DNA from: Farysia itapuensis
Taxonomy: Eukaryota; Basidiomycota; Ustilaginomycetes; Ustilaginales; Ustilaginaceae
Length of the DNA: 64,000 nt
Assembly: GCA_023212645.1 (NCBI GenBank)
Contig: JALBYC010000002.1
Span: 186,001 to 250,000 of the forward strand
Reading direction: 5' to 3'
Shown: piece after piece, positions 8,883 through 19,320 of the stretch
Position numbering within the stretch: position 1 is the stretch's first letter
Layout of the letters: each line of letters starts with the position of its first letter
Notes under the pieces: generated by a model
The model's input: the letters and a program-made list of their open reading frames with translations, nothing else
Told to the model about the DNA's origin: nothing
The model's database searches: none
Translations under genes and position numbers: made by a program

Positions 8883-10940
8883 ATGCTGAATCGAGCTGCT
8901 GCTCTTCGCAGGGCGTCTGTGCTTGGGCGACTGAACTCGTCACCTGGGTCAGCTTGGGCTCGAGGCTATGCTACTGAAATCGGTCCGCCGCCTCCCCGTC
9001 GATCTGCATTCCGTCGCCTGTTGGTCTTGTCGACTGTTGGTACCACCATCTTTTACGGTGTGTCTATCCTTGCTGCTCTCAACAACGACCGATACGAGCA
9101 CTTTTTCGTCGAAAGTGTGCCGGGTGGAGAGCGCATCATTGACTATCTCGACACCCATGATGTGCCCCAGGAAATCAAGGGTATCGATCTTGGCGGGTAC
9201 GGAGACAAGGCAATCGGCATTAGCAAGACTGCCTACGGAAGCGTGAGTGGAGCAGTGGAACGCGTGCTTCACGGTGATGCAGGTGCACACGAGACGACCG
9301 GCAACGAGCGTGACGCTCGTCTTCGCATCGCCCAGGCTCGCGATTCGGCCCGTGACAATGTCGACAAAGCAGCTGCCAAGACCAAATCGGCCGCCAAGGA
9401 AGCAGAGCAAAAGGGAGAATCCGCACTGCAGTCTGTGCAGGACAAGACGCACGAACTGGCCGCCAAAGCTAAAGCAGCCAACGAGTCCGCCGAAGCAAAG
9501 ATCCGCTCCGAAGCCTCTGAACTCAAGCGCGACGGCAAGAATGTCATCCAGCGAGCCGTGGATCAGGTCCAGATCCAGACTGATATTGGTGCCAACAACA
9601 AAGCTGCACCAAACGTCAGTGCGAATCCTGAAGCTGCACCGGCCGTTCAGACAAAAGGCACCTATGCACGCGAACTGCCAGTCAACCATGAAGCACCTGT
9701 CGGCTACACAGCTCCTCGAAAAGATCGCAGTCTGCAGGCTCCCGACCTGTCCAACACCCGCTTGAGACCAGACCCAGAAGCTCCCAAGCTGCCCTTGCTC
9801 GCACCTTCGATCAAGAGTCTCTCAGCCTCGGAACCGATGATCGCACAGCTGGCAGGGACGATTGACGAGCTCACCGATTTCCTCAAAGAGACACCTTCGT
9901 CGGGTGCCAAAGCCAAGGGTGTACTCGAGAGCGCTCAGACGGATCTGCGCAAGCTGAGCGAGCGACTGGAGGCGATCAAGCGAGAAGAAGCAAAGCGTGT
10001 CGAAACATCCCTGGCATCTCAGGCCAAGCGATACGAGGCTGACATTGCCAAGCAGTCGGAAGAAGCGGCCAACAAGCTGCACACGCGCGAGTCTGATTGG
10101 CAAAAGTCGTTTGAAGAGGAGCGCAGCAAGCAAATGGCACAGTTTAAGGAGAAGCTCGAAAAGGAGCTTGCCACACAGAGTCAAATCATCAACGAGCGAC
10201 TGAAGGAAGAGGTCATCGCACAAGGCATCGAGCTTCAGCGTCGATGGATGAAGGACATCAAGGCCAAGGTGGAGGAAGAGCGTGGCGGACGTTTGGCGCA
10301 GCTCGACCAACTCGCAACGGAGCTCAAGAGCCTTGAGAAAGTCAGTTTGGACAACAGCAACGTGCTAGACGAGAACGTGTCGATTCACACTCTGTGGACT
10401 GCGGTCCGTGCTGTTCAGTCTGCGCTTGACGACGCGGCTACTTCCAAGATTCCGTTCTCGGATCAGCTGCGTGTGCTCAAGAGCAACTCCAAGGCGCGAA
10501 ACGACCCTGTTCTCGCCGTCGCGCTCGAATCTCTGGATGAAGGCGGAGCTGGTGAGACGGGCGTCGAGTCCTTTACCACACTCAAGCAGTGGTTTGAAAA
10601 CAAAGTCGGTCCAAGAATTCGTCAAGTGTCTCTCGTGCCTGCTCCTGAAACATCCGGTGTGCTTTCGCTCTTGACAAGTGCGGCAATCTCGCCTCTCATG
10701 TTCCGCCGCAAAGGTCTGGTGGACGGTCAGGACGTACCCTCAGTGGTAGCAAGAGCCGAGTACTATCTCGACCGAAAGGATCTCGACTCGGCCACACGCG
10801 AACTTAATCAGCTTCAAGGCTGGCCTAAACTGCTCGCCTCTGACTGGCTCGCGGCTTCTCGCAAACGACTCGAAGTTCAACAGGCTTTGGAGGTCGTCCA
10901 GACCGAGGCCAGTCTGGCTTCCCTCATGGTGTCTGGGTAA
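8883..10940 (+). CDS. MIC60: MICOS complex subunit Mic60 (mitofilin)
   Basis: 685 residues. It is an inner-membrane organiser that shapes crista junctions and contacts outer-membrane complexes. The ATG at 8883 gives a textbook presequence (basic, Ala/Leu/Ser-rich, to about residue 32, ending RGYATE). One transmembrane segment (LVLSTVGTTIFYGVSILAAL) follows near 45-65. The middle is Ala/Lys-rich coiled coil (roughly 120-220 and 330-480). The last 180 residues hold the conserved mitofilin domain, ending with LNQLQGWPKLLASDWL and a helical tail. An in-frame GTG at 8781 extends the frame but is not credible. The gene is close to two complex I genes. Identification is strong. Confidence 0.93.
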   Translation: MLNRAAALRRASVLGRLNSSPGSAWARGYATEIGPPPPRRSAFRRLLVLSTVGTTIFYGVSILAALNNDRYEHFFVESVPGGERIIDYLDTHDVPQEIKGIDLGGYGDKAIGISKTAYGSVSGAVERVLHGDAGAHETTGNERDARLRIAQARDSARDNVDKAAAKTKSAAKEAEQKGESALQSVQDKTHELAAKAKAANESAEAKIRSEASELKRDGKNVIQRAVDQVQIQTDIGANNKAAPNVSANPEAAPAVQTKGTYARELPVNHEAPVGYTAPRKDRSLQAPDLSNTRLRPDPEAPKLPLLAPSIKSLSASEPMIAQLAGTIDELTDFLKETPSSGAKAKGVLESAQTDLRKLSERLEAIKREEAKRVETSLASQAKRYEADIAKQSEEAANKLHTRESDWQKSFEEERSKQMAQFKEKLEKELATQSQIINERLKEEVIAQGIELQRRWMKDIKAKVEEERGGRLAQLDQLATELKSLEKVSLDNSNVLDENVSIHTLWTAVRAVQSALDDAATSKIPFSDQLRVLKSNSKARNDPVLAVALESLDEGGAGETGVESFTTLKQWFENKVGPRIRQVSLVPAPETSGVLSLLTSAAISPLMFRRKGLVDGQDVPSVVARAEYYLDRKDLDSATRELNQLQGWPKLLASDWLAASRKRLEVQQALEVVQTEASLASLMVSG

Positions 10941-11101
10941 TCAAATTTCAGCCATCTTACCCTACTACCCGTGCAGTACACGCGACATCTTTGCTCCTTT
11001 GTCCCAAGACTTATCGTCACTGATCAAGACCATGGGCTGAACTGAGACGAAATGTGAATTATGTTTGAGCCTTACTGTTATTGGCATGAGTGTGCGCCAT
11101 T

Positions 11102-11961
11102 TTAAGCAAATTCAGCGACGCAGTGCTTGCCAGGACCATAAGGCTGTCAATCACAAATAGAAGGGGTCAGTATACATGCTTGTGTCCTGGAATTTGGGTT
11201 GCACGACTTACTTCTGTGGTGAGGGCAGTTCTACCGCTGGCGGCCTCGGAAGAGTGGCGGCCAGACTGGGGACCAGGCTTTACTTTCTCGCCCTTGCTGA
11301 GTTTGTCAATGATGTTGACCATGGACTCTGGCGTGAGATCCTCGTAGTAGTCATCATTGATCTGGACCATGGGCGCGTTGGCGCACGCGCCGAGGCACTC
11401 GACTTCCACCAGAGTGAACTTCTTGTCTGCTGTGGTCTGACCTGCTTTGATCTGCAGCTTGTCCTGAATAGCATGCAGGATCTTTGTGGAGCCAACACCG
11501 CCAAGCATGCAGGGAGTCGTCGTGCAAAGCTGCATAAAGTACTTGCCGACCGGCTCGCGGTTGAACATGGTGTAGAAAGTTGCCACTTCGTACACTCGCA
11601 TTGGTGGCATCTCGAGGAGTTCAGCGACGTAGTTCATGACCGAGATCGAGGTCCAGCCCGAATTCTGTCTCTGGCCCAGATCTAAGAGCGGGATGACGGC
11701 AGCCTTCTTGTACTGCGGCGGATACTGTGCAATAATCTGTTTGGCCATCTTCTGGTTCTCGGCATTGAACTCAAACTTGATGTCTGGGTTGTTGTAGTCC
11801 GAGTCGCGGTGGACAAAGAGGGAGTCTGAAGCACGGGGCAGAGAGGAAGACATGTGACGCACTCCTACCGCTGAGCAGCTGGCAACACGGACGGAGCCAG
11901 CAGTGCTTCGTAGAAGCGACCGTAGCTGGGAGCGTGCGACTGTGCGAAGGGATGCCGCCAT
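11102..11961 (-). CDS. NDUFV2: NADH:ubiquinone oxidoreductase 24 kDa subunit (two exons)
   Basis: 263 residues, join of 11961-11212 and 11143-11102. It carries the N1a [2Fe-2S] cluster in the NADH-oxidising arm of complex I in the mitochondrial matrix. Ligands are Cys146 and Cys151 (CTTTPC) and Cys189 and Cys193 (CLGAC). Residues 1-40 are a mitochondrial presequence. The unspliced frame would end with an unrelated tail. A clean intron (11211-11144, GTAAGT...GACAG, 68 nt) replaces it with 13 residues beginning PYGPGKH, extending the family-like LTTEPYGPG ending (compare LTEPPKGPG in animals). The gene is head-to-head with the NDUFS8 gene, 207 bp apart. Confidence 0.93.
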
Positions 11962-12168
11962 GCTTGCAAGTATGTTGATGTAACGATGAAGGCTCCTTTT
12001 CGGTAGCGTTGGGATTCTGGATTACTAACCATTCCGATTTCCATTGGACGACGAACAGCATTCAAAGTTCGGATCCGAAATCGGATTTGGTGAGCACGGG
12101 CGATGGCACTTTTGATTTCAAAGCGAATCCACCCCTCCTACTCTTTCTGTTCATCAACCTAGTTCACC
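11962..12168. promoter_or_regulatory. Bidirectional promoter between two complex I genes
   Basis: 207 bp separate the two start codons. A reverse CCAAT box (ATTGG, 12043-12047) lies near the middle, a sequence bound by the Hap2/3/5 complex on many fungal respiratory genes. A perfect palindrome TTCGGATCCGAA lies at 12068-12079, followed by TCGGAT at 12081-12086. Coregulation of both subunits is inferred. Confidence 0.55.
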
Positions 12169-12969
12169 ATGGCAGCTGCGTTCAATCGGTCATTGCTGCA
12201 ATCCGCTGTAGCGGCCAGCAGGTCCTCTGTTTCAACGCCGACAATGGCGATCCCACTGCGAATGATTGCCACCAGCCGTGTTGCCACGCCATTGCCCAGT
12301 CACACTCGTCTATTCTCCTCGTCCATTATTCGAGCCCTCGCCACACCACAGACTGCACCCAACGAGATTTCGTCTCAGCCCTCGACATCACCGGACGTTC
12401 GACAGACAGCCGTTGCTGACGCTTTCTCGGCGCAGCAACAGCGTGACAACACCCCCGTGTACCCAGACTACTCCAATGGACCCTCTGCCTTGGACAAGGC
12501 TGGTCAGCTCTTTTTCTTCACAGAGATCCTGCGCGGAATGTGGATTGTGCTCGAAAACTTCTTCCGTCCTCCCTACACCATCATGTACCCGTTTGAAAAG
12601 GGACCGCTAAGCCCTCGATTCCGTGGCGAGCACGCGCTGCGACGTTACCCGACGGGTGAAGAGCGTTGCATTGCCTGCAAGCTGTGCGAAGCCATCTGCC
12701 CTGCTCAGGCAATCACGATCGAGTCTGAGCCCAGAGAGGACGGCGCTCGTCGAACCACGCGCTACGACATTGACATGACCAAGTGCATCTACTGTGGCTT
12801 CTGTCAAGAAGCTTGCCCTGTCGACGCCATTGTCGAAACCCAGAACGCCGAATACTCGACCGAGACCCGTGAGGAGCTGCTGTACAACAAGGAGAAGCTT
12901 CTCGCCAACGGCGACCGAGCCGAGGCAGAGATCGCTGCCAACCTATACGCCGACCACCTTCAGCGTTAA
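12169..12969 (+). CDS. NDUFS8: NADH:ubiquinone oxidoreductase 23 kDa (TYKY) subunit
   Basis: 266 residues. This iron-sulfur subunit carries clusters N6a and N6b at the base of the peripheral arm of complex I, passing electrons to N2 and ubiquinone. Two perfect 4Fe-4S ferredoxin motifs are seen: Cys167, 170, 173, 177 ([12 protein letters not shown]) and Cys206, 209, 212, 216 ([12 protein letters not shown]). Residues 1-60 form a long presequence rich in Arg and Ser. The ATG at 12169 has a strong context (CACCATGG). It shares its promoter with NDUFV2 and ends only 76 bp from the convergent RNase H2B gene. Single exon. Confidence 0.96.
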   Translation: MAAAFNRSLLQSAVAASRSSVSTPTMAIPLRMIATSRVATPLPSHTRLFSSSIIRALATPQTAPNEISSQPSTSPDVRQTAVADAFSAQQQRDNTPVYPDYSNGPSALDKAGQLFFFTEILRGMWIVLENFFRPPYTIMYPFEKGPLSPRFRGEHALRRYPTGEERCIACKLCEAICPAQAITIESEPREDGARRTTRYDIDMTKCIYCGFCQEACPVDAIVETQNAEYSTETREELLYNKEKLLANGDRAEAEIAANLYADHLQR

Positions 12970-13045
12970 TTTCGCCACCTTTTACGCATTCTCTGCAATA
13001 CTACTGAGTTCCCTTTGCAAACAAACATTGTATCTATCTTCTTGC

Positions 13046-14077
13046 TTAGTTATTTCCTTGTTCCAATGATAGTCCGAGGTGCTGGAACCAATCAAGTGCA
13101 AGAGCAGGTGGGAGGTAAGCAGCGATGATCTCGGCTGCGATTTGACGTCTCAGTTGCGCTGCTGTGTGAACTTCTGTACCTGCCTCTGCTTCTTCTGTGA
13201 TCACAGCAGCAGGGTCGAGATGAACAGATGGATCCGAAGAGTGTGGCCATCGTCGATGGAACGCAGTGGCCAGCATATTGGGAGACTGAGCAAAAGTCGA
13301 CGGATGCGACAAGCCAGCTAGCTTAGCAGCCAACACCTCTGCATAGATCTTGGGCCGCGATAACCGGTACATGACCTGTGACTCTTCACCGCTACCTGAC
13401 AATTCTGAGATGAATGCGAAAGGCCCATGTCAGTAGGGGCGAAGCGGTAAATGCGGTAGGTGAGACTTACGTTGGACATCAGCGACTTGCCGCAAAGCTT
13501 TTTGGGTGAGAGGGAGACTTGCAAAGGTGAGAATGTCTGTCCATTCCTCCTCCTCTTCGCCGTCCGAGTTTGTCGTGCTGTCATTTGCGCTGTTTGCTTT
13601 CAACGCGGCGACTCTGTTGGTGTACTCGTCCTTGCGTGCACGGTAGATTTGCGTGGCCGCCTGCTCGAATGCATCTTCTGCCGATCGGAACACGCCGGTA
13701 TCTGCTGTACCGTTGAGCGAGTCGAGAATCGAGATGACGAGGAAGCGCACATCCACGGGGGACAGGATCTCCAAACGAGCTTTTGAAATCACCTGCTCCT
13801 GCATCTCTGCGTCTGATGCTAAGGGAGCTGCAAGGCTACTGCTGCTGACAAACCAGGATCGATCTATTTTGGTATCGGCCAGACTCCCGAGCTCGAGCAA
13901 CTGCTCAGATGTAGACAGGTAGTAGGTCGGGATGTGCGTCCGTGGATGTGGCAGGGTCAGAAACGTTGTATGTTTGCCTTTCAGATCTGCGCTAAAGGCC
14001 GGGTGGATGAGCACAGACGTCCGAAGCGTCTTGGACGTCGGCGTCGTCTCCCCCGTGCTTGCCAGTGCGGCTGTCAT
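13046..14077 (-). CDS. RNH202: Ribonuclease H2 subunit B (two exons)
   Basis: 321 residues, join of 14077-13471 and 13404-13046. It is the non-catalytic subunit of RNase H2, which removes ribonucleotides and RNA:DNA hybrids from nuclear DNA. Family pattern: DRSWFVSSS near 80, then LEILSPVDVRFLVISIL, matching the HHSWF...TPVDPLFLLLHYL region of the human subunit. After the intron, QVMYRLSRPKIYAEVL and YLPPALALDWFQHLGL match the C-terminal helical part. The intron (13470-13405, 66 nt, GTAAGT, branch CTGAC, CTCAG) joins DVQ to QLSGSGEE in frame. The start is the ATG at 14077; an upstream TTG is not credible. A PCNA-binding tail as in human RNASEH2B is not seen. Confidence 0.83.
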
Positions 14078-14218
14078 TGTGGTGCAGATGCTAGAAGAAA
14101 TTCTCAACCACACCAAGAAAGTGTTGCTCTCACCAAACAACTTTACGCGCCGCGCTCACACGCCAAAATCCAAAAAAAGGAGTGCCCTTCTGTAAACCAT
14201 CGTGTTTCGACAGGAGAG

Positions 14219-16507
14219 CTAGAGTGCGTCAAAATTGATAGCGTGCACTGCCCGTTTCCGTTCCCTCTCATCCTCGCGTCGTTCATTGAGATGAAGCACG
14301 AGAACGACAATCGCCAGACCGATGATGGTGGTAATCAAAACGACCGTGACCCAAGGAATCCAATCGCCGGGATGGAGGTACAGCTGTTTGGTCCACGTCC
14401 CTGGATCTCCTCTTTCATTCTCGTCTTGGCCCGTAGGCACACCACCTTGCCACGGGTTGATGACAACCTGACTGTTGGGAATGATGCCTTCCACAGCGAG
14501 AAAGTGGGCATCCTGCCGCCTTGTCGAACCGATAAAGAGCGCTTCGACATAGTTGTTCGTACGACCAAGTCCAAAGTAGCTGTAAGGGGTGAGGAGCGAT
14601 CGATAGGCAGTTTGTGGAAGCTGTCCGACCTGCTGCGCTCTGCGAATGCCGTTCGGATCTAGGACGGTGAACTTGTACGAAGCACCGCCATAGTTAGTCC
14701 CCCAAGGCCGGAACTTGGCACCGCCCTCTGGCTCGCAAAAGCTCTGACAGGCTCCATTCAGCGTCAAAGCTTTGAGAAAGAACGAGTCGTAAAAGTAATT
14801 GTTCTGCACAAAGGTGATGCGTCGTGATCCGTCTTTGCCATCAGCCCCCAGAGGCGTGCGCTGCAGCATGAGGTCCAACGTGCCATCTTCATCAAGATCG
14901 ACCCACGACACAATGTGAACGTCTGTCAGCGTTTCTAGAGCTCCAGCACCTTGCACGACCTTGACAAACGTCCGGCCGTCTGGGTTCTTGTCGGTGCAGC
15001 CCAGATTCGGCTTTTCGCTCGCTGGTACCTGGCTGCACGGCAAGTTTCGCACGATATGGGTTCGTGTCTCTCCCAGACCTGTCTTTTCGTTGGACCCACC
15101 GGCAATCTTCTTGTCTGGGATGGTAATGAAGGCTAGATCGGGATGGCCGTCTTTGTTGAAGTCGCCCAGCTGGATGGCATTGGGCAACTTGAGAGTCGTT
15201 GGTCCGAGCGGGTCGGTTAAGAGCAAACGATCGTCGCCCGTCAGCTTTCCTATGGGCACACGCAGCAAGTCGGCATTGTCCGGGCTGATTGTAAAGTCGA
15301 GCCGGAAACCGCTGTCTGCAACACACAGGTTTTCGGGATCTCTGCAGCGAGGGGCTGATTTCTTGGACACATGTGCCGTGGTTCCATTGGAAACAGATTG
15401 TGGGCCAAAGACTGGACCGCCTCCAAAGAGCCCTTCCGTTTTGATAGAACACAATGGGATCTGACGGTTGAAGGCTACATTGATGAAGCAGTTGCCTCCG
15501 CCACGATCGCAAGTGGGGAAGACGACATCGATCGTACCGTCTCTGTCGATATCGCCAAAACTCAATGCACCAGTGCCAGGAGGAAGGGACCCGCTGCTTG
15601 CCAAGCGAAAGCCAGACCCCTTACCGGACGCGTCTGGCTTGACAGCCGTCCATATTTGGTATGTGAGATGAGAGCTGAGGTACGAGTTGCTCTCGCAGAC
15701 CAGAAAAAGATCAGCCAGACAGTCTCCGTCCAGATCGATGAATGCTGAGCTATGAGGATTCGCCAATGTGCATGTTGGTGCTTGCTCAATATTCAAAAGC
15801 GGAGCGTCGACAAGGTCAAAAGCTACAGTGTTGTTGCTTTGCTCTGCCAGAAGATTCCTCCATATCCTTAGATCAGAGGAAGACGAGCCAAACGGTACGC
15901 CCAAGAGGTCCATCTGCATGTCACCGGACGCATCGATGGATATTGGCTGTGCCAGCACAGATGACGGTACGTCTAATGCACTGCTATGGAAGCCACTGCC
16001 ATCGGCGTTGCCCAGATAGACGTCCATGTAGAGTTCCGAAGCTGACGAACCGTCTTCCTGAGACATGACCAGTAGATCCAATCTGCCATCGTAGTTGAGA
16101 TCTGCCGCTATGACATTGTTGATCTTGCTGCGCCCCGTGGTTGAGACGGTGGCTGCTGGTGTGGGGTTGAACTTGAAGAGGGCATGGTCCCACTGGTGGA
16201 TATTGATCGTAGACCGAGCAGAGTCTACGATAATCGCATCGAGGAACTGATCGCCATTCCAGTCGCCCCATGCCGCTATCTGACCCTGAACGAGGTCAAG
16301 ACCTAAGCTGCCAGCGTCAATGAGACCTTCATACTTGAAGCGCTTGTCACCAAAGCCTAGCAGCGCATCTGCCTGCCAAAATGCAGATGAAAGTAGCAAT
16401 GCGGACGACCATAGTGTTCGCGCGCGTCCTCTTCTGCTTCTTTTGGGTCGCAGAGAGCGCTTCATCGCGCTTGTCGAGCATTCTGCGTCCTGATGAACAC
16501 TGACCAT
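14219..16507 (-). CDS. ITFG1/TIP-like type I membrane protein with FG-GAP repeats
   Basis: 762 residues from the ATG at 16507, chosen for its strong context (ACCATGG). ATGs at 16570 and 16465 are alternatives. A signal sequence (SALLLSSAFWQADA) lies near residues 35-50. A propeller of FG-GAP-like Ca-binding loops follows: DGRLDLLVM, DLDGDCLADLFLV, DIDRDGTIDVVF, DFNKDGHPDLAFI, DLDEDGTLDLML. One transmembrane helix (VTVVLITTIIGLAIVVLVL) lies near the C-terminus with a charged 22-residue tail. This matches the T-cell immunomodulatory protein/ITFG1 family, found widely in eukaryotes with poorly known function in fungi, probably in the secretory pathway or at the cell surface. Convergent neighbours are absent; VPH1 starts 243 bp away in the opposite direction. 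Confidence 0.82.
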   Translation of the reverse strand: MVSVHQDAECSTSAMKRSLRPKRSRRGRARTLWSSALLLSSAFWQADALLGFGDKRFKYEGLIDAGSLGLDLVQGQIAAWGDWNGDQFLDAIIVDSARSTINIHQWDHALFKFNPTPAATVSTTGRSKINNVIAADLNYDGRLDLLVMSQEDGSSASELYMDVYLGNADGSGFHSSALDVPSSVLAQPISIDASGDMQMDLLGVPFGSSSSDLRIWRNLLAEQSNNTVAFDLVDAPLLNIEQAPTCTLANPHSSAFIDLDGDCLADLFLVCESNSYLSSHLTYQIWTAVKPDASGKGSGFRLASSGSLPPGTGALSFGDIDRDGTIDVVFPTCDRGGGNCFINVAFNRQIPLCSIKTEGLFGGGPVFGPQSVSNGTTAHVSKKSAPRCRDPENLCVADSGFRLDFTISPDNADLLRVPIGKLTGDDRLLLTDPLGPTTLKLPNAIQLGDFNKDGHPDLAFITIPDKKIAGGSNEKTGLGETRTHIVRNLPCSQVPASEKPNLGCTDKNPDGRTFVKVVQGAGALETLTDVHIVSWVDLDEDGTLDLMLQRTPLGADGKDGSRRITFVQNNYFYDSFFLKALTLNGACQSFCEPEGGAKFRPWGTNYGGASYKFTVLDPNGIRRAQQVGQLPQTAYRSLLTPYSYFGLGRTNNYVEALFIGSTRRQDAHFLAVEGIIPNSQVVINPWQGGVPTGQDENERGDPGTWTKQLYLHPGDWIPWVTVVLITTIIGLAIVVLVLHLNERREDERERKRAVHAINFDAL

Positions 16508-16749
16508 GGTAGTTTGAAGTTGGTGTAAGTTGCTGTTAGACTCTGCCTGTTCCAGAACAACATGCAACATGCAAACATGGCCAGTGCCACTTTGTAGTGC
16601 GGGTTTGAATTAAAGCAGTCCTATGGTATTGAGCCCCTGCTAGGATTGAATTCCTTTTTTGATCGCCAAAGGAGGCCAGGCGCAGTTGTCCATCATCCTA
16701 CTCTCTGCCACCATATTCTTGCCGTCCATCGCAAGCACACGTCGTCAGT

Positions 16750-19320
16750 ATGCCGGAAGAGGAGAGTCTGTTCAGATCAGCGACAATGTCGCTGATCCAG
16801 CTCTACATCCCCTCCGAGACTGCACACGCCACTGTCCAGGAATTGGGAGAGCTTGGGAATGTCATGTTCAAGGATCTCAACCCTGATGTCTCACCCTTCC
16901 AGCGCTCCTTTGTCAGCGACATTCGACGGCTTGACGAGATGGAGCGCCGCAATCGCTTCCTCTATGCTCAAATGGAGAAAGAGAGTGTACCCGTTCGCCC
17001 CCTCGAGAGCGCCCTGCCCTTTCTCAACCTGGGCGGCGCTATCGATGGCCGACGAGGTCAGCAGCTCATGGACGAGCTCAGCGTCAAGCTTAGAGAGCAT
17101 GAAGAGCGCCTCGGCCAGATGAATGGCTCATACGAGACTCTACAGAAGCGTCTTCAGGAGCTGGAAGAGGCTAAGCATGTTCTTCGAGAGACTGCCGTCT
17201 TCTTCGACCAGGCAGAAGGCAGGCAAGAGGCTGTCCGCGCCTCTATCGATGACGCCAACGCTCCTCTCCTTGATGATGTGGAATCGCACGCCTTCCATTC
17301 TTCTCGAGGTGGCGATGACAGCATGTACGGCACATTCGACCTCGAGTTCGTCGCCGGTACAATCGAACGCAGCAAGATGGCAACCTTTGAACGCATCCTT
17401 TGGCGAGTGCTTCGTGGCAACCTTTACATGAACTACGCCGAGATTGAAGAGACATTCGATGATCCGACCCGAGATGAGCCTGTCCGCAAGAACGTCTTCA
17501 TCATCTTTGCTCACGGATCCGAGCTTCTCGCCAAGATCCGCAAGATCAGCGAGAGTATGGGTGGCACACTTTACCCCATCGACAGCAACGCCGACCGACG
17601 GGAAGAAAGTCTCCGAGAAGTACTTAGCCGTATCGAGGACCTCAACAATGTTCTTTACAGCACCAGCGCCACTCGTAGGACGGAACTCGTCAAAATCGCT
17701 GAAGTTCTCAGTGCCTGGGACGACACAGTGCGCAAAGAAAAACTCATCTACTCTACCCTCAACATGTTCATGTTCGACAACCGTCGCAAGACCCTGATCG
17801 CTGAAGGATGGTGTCCCACAAGCGATCTTGGTCAGATCCAGCTTGCACTCCGACGAGCCACGGAGAACGCTGGCACCAACGCTTCTCCCGTCCTGCAAGA
17901 GCTGCGAACTACAAAATCACCACCTACCTTTCAACGCTCCAACAAGTACACCGAGGCTATCCAGTCTGTTGGTGACAGTTACGGTATCGCCAAGTACAAA
18001 GAAGTCAACCCTGGTCTTTTCAACTTTATTCTCCTGCCGTTCCTTTTCGCCGTCATGTTTGGCGATGTCTTCCACGCCTTCCTCATGACACTCGCTGCTC
18101 TCGCCATGTGCATCTTTGAAAAGTCGCTGGCCAAGCTAGACAACGAAATTTTCTCCATGTTCTTCTACGGTCGATACATGATGCTGCTCATGGGTGTCTT
18201 TTCCATGTTCACCGGCTTCCTGTACAACGATATTGCCAGCAAGAGTATGCACTTGTTCCTTCCTGGCTGGACATGGCCGCACCAGGAGGGCACCATTGAG
18301 GCCATCTCGACAGGTGGTACCTACGCTATTGGTATCGATCCAACGTGGCATGGCGCGGACAATGCTCTCGTCTTCACCAACTCGCTCAAGATGAAGATGT
18401 CGGTCATTCTCGGCGTCTTCCACATGACGCTCGCTATCCTCCTCAACGTGCCTAACTTTATCCGCTTTGGTCAGAAGTGGAAAATTTACTCCGAGATCGT
18501 GCCTCAGATGCTGTTCATGCAGAGTCTCTTTGGCTACCTGGTCTTTGCGATCATTTACAAATGGAGCATCGACTGGTACGAGACCGACGCCAACGGCACC
18601 GTGTTCCGGAACAATCCGCCTGGCTTGCTCAACATGCTGATTTACATGTTCCTCAAGCCGGGCGATGTCGACCCGAAGACGGAGCTTTACCGTGGTCAGG
18701 CCTTTGTGCAGACTGTCTTGCTGTTTGTCGCCTTCATCTGCGTGCCGTGGATGCTCTGCGTGACGCCCTACCTCGAGTGGAAGGAGCATCAGCAGACGAA
18801 AGGTCAAGGCTACCGAACAGTAGGTCAGGGTGATGGCTCCCGCGGTCTTACACTCGAAGGTGACGACGACGACGAAGAAGGTGATCAGAGCGCTCATCAA
18901 AGATCAGCTCAGAACAACGGACATGGCAACACGCACGACAGCGGCGAGATGGAAGAGGAGCACGAGTTCAACATCGGAGAGGTCCTCATCCACCAAGTCA
19001 TTCACACGATCGAGTTCTGTCTGGGATGCATTTCCAACACAGCCTCGTACCTGCGTTTGTGGGCTCTGTCCCTCGCTCACGCACAACTGTCGGAGGTTCT
19101 GTGGACAATGACGATCCAGAATGCCTTTGGCAGGACTGGCGTCACGGGCGCAATTATCACCGTCATGGCTTTCGCGCTGTGGTTCTGCCTCTCGATCGCC
19201 ATTCTGTGCTGCATGGAGGGCCTGAGTTCCCTGCTGCATGCCATTCGTCTCGCTTGGGTCGAGTTTGGAAGCAAATTCTACCAGGCCGGCGGGTACCAGT
19301 TCGAACCATTACAGTTCTAG
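16750..19320 (+). CDS. VPH1: V-type H+-ATPase subunit a (V0 sector)
   Basis: 856 residues. It is the membrane subunit through which protons pass to and from the c-ring, and it decides whether the pump resides in vacuole or Golgi. The N-terminal cytosolic half (1-400) starts with the family-typical FRSATMSLIQLYIP and PFQRSFVSDIRR. Eight hydrophobic segments follow from about residue 415. The essential arginine is Arg769 in SYLRLWALSLAHAQL (Arg735 in yeast Vph1). An acidic loop (LEGDDDDEEGDQ) precedes the last helices. Single exon; only one subunit-a gene is seen here, so it may serve both Vph1 and Stv1 roles. VMA1 lies 18 kb away. Confidence 0.97.
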   Translation: MPEEESLFRSATMSLIQLYIPSETAHATVQELGELGNVMFKDLNPDVSPFQRSFVSDIRRLDEMERRNRFLYAQMEKESVPVRPLESALPFLNLGGAIDGRRGQQLMDELSVKLREHEERLGQMNGSYETLQKRLQELEEAKHVLRETAVFFDQAEGRQEAVRASIDDANAPLLDDVESHAFHSSRGGDDSMYGTFDLEFVAGTIERSKMATFERILWRVLRGNLYMNYAEIEETFDDPTRDEPVRKNVFIIFAHGSELLAKIRKISESMGGTLYPIDSNADRREESLREVLSRIEDLNNVLYSTSATRRTELVKIAEVLSAWDDTVRKEKLIYSTLNMFMFDNRRKTLIAEGWCPTSDLGQIQLALRRATENAGTNASPVLQELRTTKSPPTFQRSNKYTEAIQSVGDSYGIAKYKEVNPGLFNFILLPFLFAVMFGDVFHAFLMTLAALAMCIFEKSLAKLDNEIFSMFFYGRYMMLLMGVFSMFTGFLYNDIASKSMHLFLPGWTWPHQEGTIEAISTGGTYAIGIDPTWHGADNALVFTNSLKMKMSVILGVFHMTLAILLNVPNFIRFGQKWKIYSEIVPQMLFMQSLFGYLVFAIIYKWSIDWYETDANGTVFRNNPPGLLNMLIYMFLKPGDVDPKTELYRGQAFVQTVLLFVAFICVPWMLCVTPYLEWKEHQQTKGQGYRTVGQGDGSRGLTLEGDDDDEEGDQSAHQRSAQNNGHGNTHDSGEMEEEHEFNIGEVLIHQVIHTIEFCLGCISNTASYLRLWALSLAHAQLSEVLWTMTIQNAFGRTGVTGAIITVMAFALWFCLSIAILCCMEGLSSLLHAIRLAWVEFGSKFYQAGGYQFEPLQF

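Noticed and set aside
8949..9689. 246-codon frame opposite MIC60
   Set aside because: Antisense shadow with Cys/Gly/Leu-rich random composition.
17140..18900. Long minus-strand frames (252 and 254 codons) opposite VPH1
   Set aside because: Antisense shadows of a highly codon-biased gene; low-complexity products and no family pattern.
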